NCBI GenBank assembly: GCA_003290465.1
Contig: CP030759.1
Coordinates: forward strand, 2,170,001 to 2,234,000
DNA: 64,000 nucleotides
Source: Candidatus Sumerlaea chitinivorans
GTDB taxonomy: Bacteria > Sumerlaeota > Sumerlaeia > Sumerlaeales > Sumerlaeaceae
Direction: 5' to 3'
A model generated the notes under the pieces. That model was not told the DNA's origin, ran no database searches, and saw only the letters and a program-made list of their open reading frames with translations. The position numbers were made by a program, and so were the translations under genes. Positions 39,210 to 48,870 of this stretch are shown piece after piece. Each line of letters starts with the position of its first letter. The first letter of the stretch is position 1.

Positions 39210-40610
39210 TTACTTCTGCACCAACATCTGCGGCAGATTTTCAAGCGACTGCATGGGGATGCCCCGCGTGCGGCAGAACTCGAAAATCTGAAGAATTAAG
39301 AGGTACTCCAACGTTGCGCGGTCCGCTTCGTCTCGGTAGTAAACTCGCACGCTTTGGGGCAGCAAAGCCTGAAACAGATCCGCACGCGAAGGGATACGCG
39401 CCTGTTCCAAGTCCGGTTGCTGAAACATATCGAACTGGACACCAAAGCGCCGCCGATCGCTCAGATCGCGCTCAAGTTGCAGGCACTTCTCATGCCAGAA
39501 TTCAAGCACCTCGCGCACCACATGAAGCGTCCACCCAAGGCCACTCTCGTCGTAGTCCACCTCGATCGGCGCGTACACGTTTGCGTCGTCGGCCTGCAGG
39601 CGTTTGCGAACGTCCATCGCCTCGGTCACTGAGAATTTCCACATTCGAAGCCGTGCTTCAGGCGAAGAAAACGCATCCGCCTGCACGCGCACCGAAAACT
39701 TCGCCTGACTGAGCATAAACAGCTCAAAAACGAAATTCCCAAACTGCTGACGCGCATCCGCCGTCATAAGCGCAAAGAAAGCGCTTTCGCGTTCCGACCA
39801 CACTAAAAAGTCAATTTGATAACTTTCATAGACCTCGGCAGACGCTTGATGCAACCAAGCCACGCCATCAAAAGGTTCACTGGCTTTCGTTTTCTTTCGC
39901 CGCATGCTTTTGCGCCACGCCAAGAAGTTCGAGCGCAACCGGAGGTCTTCGTCACTTAGGCCAAAATACTGATCGAAAAGGAACAGGAGAACCGTCTTTT
40001 GCAAGATGGTTTGGACGAAACGTGGCTCGCTATCCAAACGTGCCCCAACCGCCACTCGCCACAGCTCCAGCCATCGCAAGAACTCCTCCGCGCGCTGGAT
40101 CTGACTTTTCCTTGGGAGTTCATCCCAGCACCGACGGATGTCCTGCCGCTGCGCAAGAGGCTCCAGCAGCAACCCCTCCAGCTCTTCCAATTCGGTGCCC
40201 CACCGCAAAATATCTTCGGTTGCCAAGTCGAACAGGTAAAAGCGGTCGCTTCCCACGAACAGGAGATAGGGAAAATCGCAATGCGCCTGCAGGAGTAACA
40301 AAACCTCGGCCACGAAAGCGTTTTTGTCCACGTAGCTTTCGAAAAGTTCTTTGAAGTCCGGGAGAGCCCCCGCTGCTGCAGTGAAAACGAGCGCAAAAGG
40401 CTTTACGCCGACTGAGGGTTGCGACGCCACCATCGGCGGATACCCTTTTGCCCCCAACTTCACCACACTGCTGAGTTCCTGCGCTGCTCGGCTTTTCTCG
40501 TCCCCTTGTGGACGAATCGCCACCAACTGCAAGTCCAGCTCCCCCGCTGGCGTACTTGCTGCAGCGCGCTTCTCCTCGATCAGTCTCCAAAATCGCTCGT
40601 ACAGGTTCAT
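39210..40610 (-). CDS. Uncharacterised 466-residue protein
   Basis: I do not recognise a family. The protein is soluble, without signal peptide or membrane helix, and rich in Leu, Glu and aromatic residues, with long predicted helices. Sections such as FPYLLFVGSDRFYLFDL (two beta strands, ~115-131) look vaguely like the N-terminal part of restriction/modification-type proteins, but no catalytic motif (PD-ExK, methylase) is visible. The start ATG at 40610 is in a reasonable position. It is convergent with the ABC permease gene and divergent from the GT2 gene, so it stands alone. Confidence 0.65.
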   Translation of the reverse strand: MNLYERFWRLIEEKRAAASTPAGELDLQLVAIRPQGDEKSRAAQELSSVVKLGAKGYPPMVASQPSVGVKPFALVFTAAAGALPDFKELFESYVDKNAFVAEVLLLLQAHCDFPYLLFVGSDRFYLFDLATEDILRWGTELEELEGLLLEPLAQRQDIRRCWDELPRKSQIQRAEEFLRWLELWRVAVGARLDSEPRFVQTILQKTVLLFLFDQYFGLSDEDLRLRSNFLAWRKSMRRKKTKASEPFDGVAWLHQASAEVYESYQIDFLVWSERESAFFALMTADARQQFGNFVFELFMLSQAKFSVRVQADAFSSPEARLRMWKFSVTEAMDVRKRLQADDANVYAPIEVDYDESGLGWTLHVVREVLEFWHEKCLQLERDLSDRRRFGVQFDMFQQPDLEQARIPSRADLFQALLPQSVRVYYRDEADRATLEYLLILQIFEFCRTRGIPMQSLENLPQMLVQK

Positions 40611-40736
40611 TCAGCCGTCGCTTGGTCGTACGCTTCTTCCGTGATGTGGATTACGCACACAAGTGCAAAAGAGGGCAAGAGCAATGTTGCATCCACGATT
40701 GACGCCCGCGGATGGCCTAAGGCAAGAAATCTCTTC

Positions 40737-41636
40737 GTGAGCGAACAATCGACAGAGAGAGCGGCGCCCGCCGTCAGCATTGTCTTGCCGGCGTACAACG
40801 AAGAAGAAGCTGTGGGCAAGGTGATTGCTGACGTCAAGCGCACCATGGACGCCACTGACTACTCCTATGAGATTCTTGTGGTAGACGACTGCAGCACGGA
40901 CCGCACGGCCCAAGTGGCCGAACAAGCAGGTGCGCGGGTGATCCGTCATTCCATAAACCGCGGCAGCGGGGCCGCCCGCCGAACGGGTATTCGTGCCGCC
41001 CGCGGCGAGATTATTGTCATGCTCGACGCCGATGGCACCTACGATGCCGCAAGTATCCCAAAGCTTCTCGAGTGGTTTCCCGAATACGATCAGGTGAACG
41101 GCGCACGCACGAGCGAGCAAGGCACGCTCAAACCCCTGCGTATCCTTGCAAAAGAGTTCATACGCCGACTTGCAGAGTACCTCGCCGGAACGCAAATCCC
41201 CGATCTCAACACCGGCCTCAAAGCTTTCAAGCGCTCCGTGATGCTGCGGTATCTCTGGGTGCTGCCCGACGGATTCTCCTGTGTCACGACGATGACGCTT
41301 GCCTTTCTCACCAACGGCTACCGCGTGAAGTACATTCCTACACCGTATTATCCGCGCATCGGGAAATCGAAATTTCATCCGCTCACGGACACCGCCAACT
41401 ACCTTGCGACCGTGGTGCGCATGATTACCTACTTTCGCCCCCTGCGCGTTTACGGCCCCCTCGCGGGCATATTGCTGGGGACAGGAATTTTAAAAAGTGC
41501 CTACGACCTGCTTCGCCCCCAAAAACACTCTCTTGAAGAATCGGACATCATTCTCGTTGCAGCCGGCATCCTCATCGGCGCCATTGGTTTGCTCGCGGAC
41601 CTGATTGTGGCTCAACGGAGGAATGATGCTGAATGA
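40737..41636 (+). CDS. Family 2 glycosyltransferase, DPM1/DolP-mannose synthase type with C-terminal TM helices
   Basis: About 299 residues. The GT-A core starts SIVLPAYNEE, with DDCSTDRT and the metal-binding DADGTYD (DxD). Two C-terminal hydrophobic helices anchor it in the membrane. It would transfer a sugar from a nucleotide donor to a polyprenyl-phosphate. GTG at 40737 places the core near the N-terminus; ATG at 40644 is an alternative. It overlaps the next gene by 4 bases (ATGA), the first of a coupled series. Confidence 0.88.
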   Translation: MSEQSTERAAPAVSIVLPAYNEEEAVGKVIADVKRTMDATDYSYEILVVDDCSTDRTAQVAEQAGARVIRHSINRGSGAARRTGIRAARGEIIVMLDADGTYDAASIPKLLEWFPEYDQVNGARTSEQGTLKPLRILAKEFIRRLAEYLAGTQIPDLNTGLKAFKRSVMLRYLWVLPDGFSCVTTMTLAFLTNGYRVKYIPTPYYPRIGKSKFHPLTDTANYLATVVRMITYFRPLRVYGPLAGILLGTGILKSAYDLLRPQKHSLEESDIILVAAGILIGAIGLLADLIVAQRRNDAE

Positions 41637-43294
41637 GTAGTTCATCAGAAACTTTGCGTCGGCGCTACACGGACGAGGCTTTCACCTACCTGCCCCGCTT
41701 ATTCCAAATGGTGGACCGCAACCGCTACAGCCCCACCTACGGCAGCTTCGACCGCTCCTATTGGCACTACCGCACGATGGACTTTCCTTGTGGGATGTAC
41801 CAGGAGTTCACGTTGCCACTTGCGCTGGCCTATGCCCACCCGTTTCCGGACAATCCCTATTACGGCGTGGAGCGAGTCCGTGAGCTCGCTCTTGCAGGCG
41901 TGGATTTTGCACGGCGCAGCTCGCATCCCGACGGAACGTGCGACGACTATTTCCCCTTCGAGCGCGCCCTCGGTGCGATGGTCTTTTCGCTCTATGCGTG
42001 CACGGAAACAGTAATTGTCCTCGATGAAAAACGGCCCGAGTTTCTGGAGTTTTTCGAGCGGCGCGCACATTACCTTGCCCACCACAACGAAACAGGTCAG
42101 CTTACAAATCACCAAGCACTTGCCGCCCTCGCTCTCTACAATGTTTACCTACTCACGGGCAACGAACAGTGGCGCAAAGCTTCGGACGCTTATCTTGACA
42201 TCGTTCGCGCTTGGCAATCCGACGAGGGATGGTTCCAAGAATACGAGGGAGCCGATCCGGGCTACCATACCTGCACCATTGCGTTCCTCGCGAAGCTCTG
42301 GAAAAAAGCGCAGGACGAGCGCATCCTCGCGCTCCTGCATCCTGCCGTGGATTTCGCGTGGTACTTTATGCATCACGACGGCAGCTACGCGGGAGAATAC
42401 GGAAGCCGCAACACATACCATTTCTATCCCCACGGGTTCGAGGTGATGGCTCCCTTGAACCCAAGGGCGGCGCAAATCGCCGATCAGTTTCTGACCCACG
42501 CGCTTCCGCGTCGCACCCGCTACTTCAACGACGACGACCGGATGTGCGCCCACTACCTCTACGACTGGATGCAGGCTTACCTTGATTTTTCGCCGGTGCG
42601 CTCGAGCGAACCGCTCAATGCGCGCGCCCCATTCCAAAAGTACTTTCCCAAGGCACGGCTTTACGTGGAATGCACACCCCAATACTACGCAGTGCTCAGC
42701 CTTGCGAAAGGCGGCGTGCTCAAGGTAACCACCGACCAAGGCCCGGCATACAGCGACACCGGACTCATCGGCGCCACTACCGACGGCAAAGTCCTCGTCT
42801 CGCATCTCGTGGACAACTACGAGGTCGAGGCGGACCTTGAAAATCATCGCTTCCGCGCGGCGGGGCGCCTGTGCCGACGACGAGCCAAACTGCCGACACC
42901 CTTCACCCAGATCCTCTTTCGCATTGTGAACCTTACCCTCGGGCGGTTTGCCCCGAATCTGCTGCGTGCGCTTCTTCAGAAAATTCTGATTACCGGGAAA
43001 CCGCGCACCGACTACACCTTCGAGCGCTCTTTTGAGTTCGCTCCTGACCGGATTCGTATCCGCAATGTGGTGCGACGACCAGCGGGCGCTGCTGGTTTCA
43101 CCTCAATCCACGTGGCAAGCGATGCGACCTCCATCTACGTTGCGAATAGCAATGTCTATCAGCGGAGCGTCCTGTTGCCATGGCGCGAGCTCCGGGCCCT
43201 CTGTGATCAAGTGAACCAGACAGGTGCCGGAGAGGAATGGATTGACGTCATGCCCAGCACCTCACCCATTGCCCAAGGGGAGAAACCGGCGTGA
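41633..43294 (+). CDS. Uncharacterised alpha-helical protein of a glycan cluster
   Basis: 553 residues. Repeated helix pairs with aromatic and acidic clusters (WHYRTMDFPCGMYQEF, DGTCDDYFPFERALGA, GWFQEYEGADPGYH) suggest an alpha/alpha toroid, as in glycan lyases, glycosidases and epimerases. The C-terminal third looks like beta sandwich. I do not recognise a named family, and the catalytic pair cannot be assigned from sequence alone. Coupled to a GT2 gene upstream (ATGA) and to a YbhN-like gene downstream (GTGA), so a role in modifying or trimming an exported glycan is inferred. Confidence 0.7.
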   Translation: MSSSSETLRRRYTDEAFTYLPRLFQMVDRNRYSPTYGSFDRSYWHYRTMDFPCGMYQEFTLPLALAYAHPFPDNPYYGVERVRELALAGVDFARRSSHPDGTCDDYFPFERALGAMVFSLYACTETVIVLDEKRPEFLEFFERRAHYLAHHNETGQLTNHQALAALALYNVYLLTGNEQWRKASDAYLDIVRAWQSDEGWFQEYEGADPGYHTCTIAFLAKLWKKAQDERILALLHPAVDFAWYFMHHDGSYAGEYGSRNTYHFYPHGFEVMAPLNPRAAQIADQFLTHALPRRTRYFNDDDRMCAHYLYDWMQAYLDFSPVRSSEPLNARAPFQKYFPKARLYVECTPQYYAVLSLAKGGVLKVTTDQGPAYSDTGLIGATTDGKVLVSHLVDNYEVEADLENHRFRAAGRLCRRRAKLPTPFTQILFRIVNLTLGRFAPNLLRALLQKILITGKPRTDYTFERSFEFAPDRIRIRNVVRRPAGAAGFTSIHVASDATSIYVANSNVYQRSVLLPWRELRALCDQVNQTGAGEEWIDVMPSTSPIAQGEKPA

Positions 43295-44286
43295 AACGTG
43301 CGATCTCGCTTGTCCTCACGGTCGCCATCTTAGCCTTACTCTTTTGGAAGGTGGATCGCGCTGCGCTTCTGGCCAACTTGCGCGCCACCCGCTGGACGTG
43401 GTTTAGCCTCGCGATCTTCATGTTCGTTCCGCAGATTTGGGCGATTGCATGGCGATGGCGCCGCATGGTCGGCGTCTTTACCCCGATTTCGTGGGGCGAA
43501 GCCGTCGGCCTCATTTTGGCGAGCAACACGATGAATCTCATCCTGCCATCGAAACTCGGCGACCTGACAAAAGGCTACTTTTTGGCGCGCACGGGAGCCC
43601 TCGATCTCAAACGCGCTATGAACGTCGTCGTTTTTGAAAAAATGCTCGACGTAGCCACGCTCGCACTGGTCATGCTGGGTGGGGTTAGCGTGCTTTTCGC
43701 GAGTGGAGCTGCCATGCCTGTCCAGCGTGGGGCTGCCGTTGTCGCAGGCCTTGCTGGCCTTGCAGCCGTGAGCGCCGTAGCGATCCTCTATTTCATTCCG
43801 CCCAGCGCTCTGCCCGGCTTTCACCGTCTTCTGACGTGGCTGAATGCGCGACCGCGATTTCGCAAAATCCACAGCCTCCTCGAAGCGAGCCACGAAACAA
43901 TTTCGCTGCTCCAAAGTCGCGGGGCTCGGCGAGGCCTCATCTGCGCGCTTTCTCTCCTGATATGGTTCTTCCACCTCGTGCAGATTTATTTCTTCTTTCT
44001 CAGCCTCAATGCGCAGCCGTTGCCCGTATTCCAGTTTGCTACCCTTGTTCCGCTTGCGATTTTCATCGGGCTCGTCCCCCTGACGGTGGCGGGTTTTGGC
44101 ACGCGCGACGGCGCTCTAATCAGTTTCTTCCCACAGTTTCCCCCCAGCCTGATGCTCGGCGTCGCTCTCTACGTGAACTTACGCTACATTGTCCCAGCGA
44201 TCGCCGGTCTGCCTTATCTCAACCGATATCTCACTGCGGCACGGGCGCTACGCGCAGGTTCTCCGGGTGAGTCTGACTCGAAGTAG
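43291..44286 (+). CDS. YbhN/AglD-type membrane protein (lysylphosphatidylglycerol synthase TM-region family)
   Basis: 331 residues, seven to eight hydrophobic helices. Family landmarks are NLILPSKLGDLTKGYFLAR and VVFEKMLDVATL, matching the UPF0104 family. Members are thought to help flip or modify lipid-linked sugars. GTG start overlaps the preceding stop by 4 bases. No aminoacyltransferase domain is present. Confidence 0.82.
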   Translation: MKRAISLVLTVAILALLFWKVDRAALLANLRATRWTWFSLAIFMFVPQIWAIAWRWRRMVGVFTPISWGEAVGLILASNTMNLILPSKLGDLTKGYFLARTGALDLKRAMNVVVFEKMLDVATLALVMLGGVSVLFASGAAMPVQRGAAVVAGLAGLAAVSAVAILYFIPPSALPGFHRLLTWLNARPRFRKIHSLLEASHETISLLQSRGARRGLICALSLLIWFFHLVQIYFFFLSLNAQPLPVFQFATLVPLAIFIGLVPLTVAGFGTRDGALISFFPQFPPSLMLGVALYVNLRYIVPAIAGLPYLNRYLTAARALRAGSPGESDSK

Positions 44287-44290
44287 CTCG

Positions 44291-45979
44291 ATGCAACCAC
44301 CGAAAACAAAAGGGCAAACATTTGCATTTGCGAATTCCGCGAGACAAGTTCCCCCTGAAGCACGCAGGACTTCGACCGTGAACCGACTCACACGTGCAGA
44401 AATTTGTCTGTTCGCTCTGCTTTGGGCGACCTTTGCCTATTTCCAGCACCGCGAGGCCGGCTGGAACGTGAACTCGCGTCTTGCCCTGACCTACGCGATC
44501 GTGGAGCGTCAGACCCTCCGCATTGACGATTACTGGAACACGCCGGGCTACGAAACTCACGACGTTGCAGTTTTCAACGGGCACTTTTATTCTGATAAGA
44601 GCATCGGCACGAGCTTGCTTGGTATCCCTGCCTTCGCCGTGGTGCACGCGATCGAGCTCGTGCGCGGGGCGGCCTTCTCTCCATTCACACGACGGCATCT
44701 CGTCACCCTTTTCTCGACGGCGCTACTCACCGCTGCGGCTGGTGTGCTCTTTCTTCGCCTCGCGCGGCGATATGTGGGCGGCACCTGTGGGAATTCTTCA
44801 AACTATCCCATCCTCCTCACCGTTGGAACCTTCGCCGGTACGATGCTCGCCCTGTACGCCAATCTCTTCATGTCCTATGGGCCAGCGACCTTCTTCCTGC
44901 TTGCAGCATTACTCCTCATCGAGCGGACACGACGCGCCGAGCCTGCGCTCACAAGCAGGAACAACGAAACGGGGGCAGGGCTCTCCGCATCCCACGCCGC
45001 TCCCCCAAACACTTCCCCAGCGCCACCTGAGCCCGAGATTTCTGGGGCCTCTGAGCTCTCCTTGCCCACCCCGCATCGCGCTCGCACCAGCCTCTCGATT
45101 GGCTATTTACTGGGGTGGGCCATCCTGTGCGAGTATCTGGTTGGGTGGGCGGCCGTGCTCTTGACCTTCTACTATTGGAGATCCGTACGCTGCAGCCTAT
45201 CGCATCTCGCGTGGCTTGCGCTGGGCGGCGTGTTGGCGCTCGCCCCCTTCTTCCTGTACACACTTTCAATCTTTGGCCGCTTCGCTATTCCATACGAATA
45301 TGAAATGGAGCCCATGTTTCGGGAGGCGATGGCGCGCGGTCTCATGGGCGCCACGTGGCCACGCCTCGATGTCCTCCTCCTCATCACGTTTCATCCGTAC
45401 CGAGGACTGTTTGTGCAGTCCCCCCACCTGCTCCTTGGGGTCGTAGGCCTTGCTTGCTGGTGGCGGTGGGGAGCGCGCCTTCGCGCTGCCACCTGCGCCG
45501 CCATCGTGGTTGGCTATCTGCTCTACAATAGTGGCTACTATATGTGGTGGGGAGGCTGGAGTTTCGCCCCGCGCCATTTGGCGTTTGCTGTGCCCTTTTT
45601 GGGTCTTGCGTGCGCTCCGCTCGCGCTTTGGCGCCTTGGACGCGCCGTTGTGCTCGTGGCCGCATCATGGGGCATTCTGGTGCACACGCTTGTGAATGCC
45701 GTGGAACCTCAGTTCCCCGATCGCTGCTTTGGACTTCTCTCACTCAACCAACTTCTTTCGCCAGACCTCGCACAGGTGGAATATCCGTGGATTTTTGGGC
45801 GCTACATTTGGAGGCTCTTCTGGCAAGGCCACCTCGAACCCAACCTCGGATCGCTGGTGGGCCTTCAAGGACCCGCTTCGCTTCTCCCACTCATGCTTTT
45901 TTGGGCCGCGATGCTGGCGGTCACCCTAACGCTGGCACGAGGAACCGCTCTTACTTCTTCCCAACCGGTAAAACAATAA
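44291..45979 (+). CDS. GT-C-type multi-pass membrane protein
   Basis: About 562 residues with ten or more hydrophobic helices. A first periplasmic loop contains acidic residues (RIDDYWNTPGYETHDVA) and GHFYSDKSIGTSLLGIPA. Architecture agrees with polyprenyl-phosphate sugar transferases, though I cannot name the subfamily. Starts 5 bases after the YbhN-like stop, completing the four-gene plus-strand cluster. Its 3' end overlaps the convergent gene by 29 bases. Confidence 0.7.
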   Translation: MQPPKTKGQTFAFANSARQVPPEARRTSTVNRLTRAEICLFALLWATFAYFQHREAGWNVNSRLALTYAIVERQTLRIDDYWNTPGYETHDVAVFNGHFYSDKSIGTSLLGIPAFAVVHAIELVRGAAFSPFTRRHLVTLFSTALLTAAAGVLFLRLARRYVGGTCGNSSNYPILLTVGTFAGTMLALYANLFMSYGPATFFLLAALLLIERTRRAEPALTSRNNETGAGLSASHAAPPNTSPAPPEPEISGASELSLPTPHRARTSLSIGYLLGWAILCEYLVGWAAVLLTFYYWRSVRCSLSHLAWLALGGVLALAPFFLYTLSIFGRFAIPYEYEMEPMFREAMARGLMGATWPRLDVLLLITFHPYRGLFVQSPHLLLGVVGLACWWRWGARLRAATCAAIVVGYLLYNSGYYMWWGGWSFAPRHLAFAVPFLGLACAPLALWRLGRAVVLVAASWGILVHTLVNAVEPQFPDRCFGLLSLNQLLSPDLAQVEYPWIFGRYIWRLFWQGHLEPNLGSLVGLQGPASLLPLMLFWAAMLAVTLTLARGTALTSSQPVKQ

Positions 45980-47732
45980 CGTCACGGATCGCTGCGCCCA
46001 CCGGTGCTGGCGAAGCATAAGGATAATACACGCGGCTTACCCGAAGTTCTAAAAGGTTCAGCCCTTCTTTTGTGAGCTTCGCCGGCACATCGAACCACGG
46101 CGCCTGCGCAAAAGTAAAATCTTTCGCCAGAATCACAATCTCACCGAATTTCGTCCCGTTGAGATATAAGCCCACCGTTGTGGGTTCGTACGGAAAATAC
46201 TCGGAAGTGACTTCGACGCGGAGCCGAAGCGCGCTCGGCGCCGACAGGTTGAAAGCGATCCCAGCACGCGGCGGCATCGCCCAATTGCCATGCGGTTCCT
46301 GATACACAAACCCGTAGCGGAGAAACGGCGAAGTCGGGTCGTCTTTGAGCCGTATCACCCCGTTGGGCGGCAGGTTCACTGCGCTACTGACAGCAAGCGG
46401 TTCGCGCGTCGAAGCCCCGTACGTCAGGCAATGCAGGATCTGAGATTTTCGCCAGTTCCACGCGTTGGTTTCGCGAGTCATGCCCATGAGGATATTCCAC
46501 GACTCATAATCGCGCGCCACCCCCAACCACTGAATGAAAGCGCTGAGGCCAAAGAGCGCAATGGGCAGCACCGCGCGCCGCCAATTGGCGAGCAGGAAGT
46601 CGAAGAGCGGCGCAGCCCCCAGCAAGAGCAGGGCCGCGACGTCCAACATGTAGCGCGACCCGTAACAGTGGCCTCCAAACCAGCCGTAAAAAAAGCCGCG
46701 CATCAGAATGCCGACAAGCGCCGCGAGTGCCAGCGCCGCACGCCAGCGCTCCGTACGCCAATGAGCCAGATTGCGCGGCAAGGCCACCATCGCAAGCAAC
46801 AGGATGGGGGAGAACACAAACATGCCACGATTGGGCGAGAAGAGCGTCCCGAATAGGCGGCGCGGATACGCCGACCACGTCTCGGGGCCTAACGCTCGAA
46901 GCGACACGTACGTGCCAAGCGGTTTACCGCTTGTCGCCATATTGAAGGCCACCCATGCGCCTACCGCCAATAGCGCTGCAGCTCCACCGAGGAGAAGTTC
47001 CCGTCGCGTGCGGATGAGGGCACCAACCGCGATCACGGCGATCACGGGCGCCAATGCTGGCCGACACCAAAACGTGTAGGCCAAGAGCAGTCCCCCAAAA
47101 AGGAATGCCACAGGATGCCGACGTTCGCGATCCAGTAGACAGAGAGCAGCCAACATGGAAAACTGCGCGCCCGTGTGCTGCCACAAGCACCGGCTTGCCG
47201 TGCTCCACGAAGCCGTCGCAAGCGCAAGAGTGAAGCCAAGAAATAGGGCGGTCCTTCGCCGATATCGCCGGGCAAGAAACGACAGCATGGCCGCGCTTGC
47301 CGCAGTGAGAACGCTCGCCGCAAGCGAATCCAAGAAAACCACGTTCTCATCCGTCAGCTCCATGCCAAGCTGGCGAGCAATCCAGAAAAAGGGAGCACCG
47401 AGCAACGCCGCCCCCACCGGCGTATGCGCCCGCACCTTGCCGTCGGGCATGACCCGGAAACTGTAGAAGCGATCGAGCCCAATGTTGAGCTCTGTAAAGT
47501 CGAGCGTTCCGCGCGTTGCCAGCAGGGCAGCACCAAACCGCAGCGGCTGATTATCCATGCTGCTTTGAATGAGCGGCTTATAGAGGTAAATCAGGAAGCA
47601 CGCCACTCCCACCAGCAACGGGACCGGCGCGCGACGCAGCCACGCCCATGCCGCAGTGCATTGTTGCACTAAGCGTGCAACGAATGCTCCGAAACTTCTC
47701 GCGAAATCCGTCAAACGACTCAGCTTCGGCAT
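45951..47732 (-). CDS. GT-C-type multi-pass membrane protein with C-terminal beta domain
   Basis: 593 residues. About eleven hydrophobic helices; LLATRGTLDFTEL ... HTPVGAALLGAPFFWIAR resembles the loop of the convergent neighbour (YSDKSIGTSLLGIPAFAV), so the two are probably distant paralogs. The last ~150 residues form a soluble beta-rich domain (LRLRVEVTSEYFPYEP, VGLYLNGTKFGEIV) that would sit outside the membrane. Likely substrate: lipid-linked sugars. It converges on the glycan cluster. Confidence 0.7.
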   Translation of the reverse strand: MPKLSRLTDFARSFGAFVARLVQQCTAAWAWLRRAPVPLLVGVACFLIYLYKPLIQSSMDNQPLRFGAALLATRGTLDFTELNIGLDRFYSFRVMPDGKVRAHTPVGAALLGAPFFWIARQLGMELTDENVVFLDSLAASVLTAASAAMLSFLARRYRRRTALFLGFTLALATASWSTASRCLWQHTGAQFSMLAALCLLDRERRHPVAFLFGGLLLAYTFWCRPALAPVIAVIAVGALIRTRRELLLGGAAALLAVGAWVAFNMATSGKPLGTYVSLRALGPETWSAYPRRLFGTLFSPNRGMFVFSPILLLAMVALPRNLAHWRTERWRAALALAALVGILMRGFFYGWFGGHCYGSRYMLDVAALLLLGAAPLFDFLLANWRRAVLPIALFGLSAFIQWLGVARDYESWNILMGMTRETNAWNWRKSQILHCLTYGASTREPLAVSSAVNLPPNGVIRLKDDPTSPFLRYGFVYQEPHGNWAMPPRAGIAFNLSAPSALRLRVEVTSEYFPYEPTTVGLYLNGTKFGEIVILAKDFTFAQAPWFDVPAKLTKEGLNLLELRVSRVYYPYASPAPVGAAIRDVIVLPVGKK

Positions 47733-47901
47733 GTGCTGAAGTCACTGAAACGAAGCCATTTCGTCCACTGGATTTTGCAGCGAGCGTGCCTTTGCCACTT
47801 CGGCGGTCAGTCAGCGCGTTATTCCTGGTTGCCTGCGCCCCGCACACGTTGCGCGCGATCTCTGGAAACAGAACACATGAAGTGCGGTAATCACTTGGTA
47901 A

Positions 47902-48408
47902 ATGACGAAACCAAGCACATTCACGAATCGCGCGGCGCTTGTGCTTCTTTCCCACGGCTCGCTACTATGCGGAGCAGGGCAAGCACTCGACGAGCATGTC
48001 GGGCGATTGCGCAAAATGGGTGAGTGGCTTTGCGTGGAAGCCGGATTCCTGAACTATACCTCACCACACTTTCTTGAGGCGGTCCGACGTTGCGTCGAGC
48101 GCGGGGCCAAAATGATCGTCGTCCAGCCGTACTTCCTCGTCGCGGGCAAGTTTGTCACCGAAGACTTGCCGGAGCAGATCGCTCAGGCACGCGCGGAGTT
48201 TCCCGATCTCGAGTTTGTGATCGGAGAGCCAATCGGTTTTGATGCTATGCTTGCCGACGCGATCCTCGAGCTGGCGGCTCAACCCCGTCCGCCTCAGCAG
48301 TGGCGCGACGACCTCCTGCGCGCTCCGGACTACTGCACCCGGAATCCAGAGTGCCCCCTCTACGGCACCGAGCACTGTCCCGTCTCTCTCGCAGGAGGTC
48401 AGCGATGA
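47902..48408 (+). CDS. Half-size CbiX/SirB-type chelatase, variant (lacks second histidine)
   Basis: 168 residues, one CbiX domain. LLSHGS carries the first metal-binding histidine (H18). The position of the second histidine, normally in YFLHTGxH, is VVQPYFLVAGKFV, with F in place of H. A C-terminal extension has a cluster of three cysteines (DYCTRNPECPLYGTEHCP), which could bind a metal or Fe-S cluster. It overlaps the next gene by 4 bases (ATGA). Likely partner of the second chelatase in metal insertion into sirohydrochlorin or a relative. Confidence 0.75.
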   Translation: MTKPSTFTNRAALVLLSHGSLLCGAGQALDEHVGRLRKMGEWLCVEAGFLNYTSPHFLEAVRRCVERGAKMIVVQPYFLVAGKFVTEDLPEQIAQARAEFPDLEFVIGEPIGFDAMLADAILELAAQPRPPQQWRDDLLRAPDYCTRNPECPLYGTEHCPVSLAGGQR

Positions 48409-48794
48409 AGCGTGCGCTTCTCCTTATGGTGCACGGTAGCCCGCGCCCGCAGTCCAACGATGTAGTGTTTCGCGTGGCGGAAGAGATTCGCGCGCGTCAC
48501 ATCTTTGATATCGTCACCGTGGGCTTTATGGAGTGCAACGAGCCCGACATTCCCACTGCGGTACGCGATTGCGTGGCTCAGGGTGCGCGGCAAATCATCG
48601 CCGTGCCATACTTTCTCCACACGGGCCGCCACGTAGCCGAGGACCTTCCAAGCATTCTGGAACAAGCCCGCGGCGACTATCCCGACATACGAATTTTAAT
48701 GACGACCTATCTGGGGCGTTCCCAGACTCTCACGTCGTTGCTTGCCCGCCGCGCGAAAGAGGCGCTGGCGCAGCCGGCCCGCGATTGCAGTTGA
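48405..48794 (+). CDS. Half-size CbiX/SirB-type chelatase
   Basis: 129 residues, a single CbiX domain. MVHGSPRP (H10) and PYFLHTGRHVAEDLP (second His) keep both metal-binding histidines. CbiX-short proteins act as homodimers in cobalt or iron insertion into sirohydrochlorin. ATG overlaps the previous stop, so equal co-expression is expected. No cobalamin or siroheme genes adjoin. Confidence 0.82.
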   Translation: MKRALLLMVHGSPRPQSNDVVFRVAEEIRARHIFDIVTVGFMECNEPDIPTAVRDCVAQGARQIIAVPYFLHTGRHVAEDLPSILEQARGDYPDIRILMTTYLGRSQTLTSLLARRAKEALAQPARDCS

Positions 48795-48870
48795 ATTCCC
48801 AAGCCCCTCAAATGTGAATGAAGGTTGATAGCGTGACTCGAGCACGCACGCGAAGAGAGGGAGTTGACCG

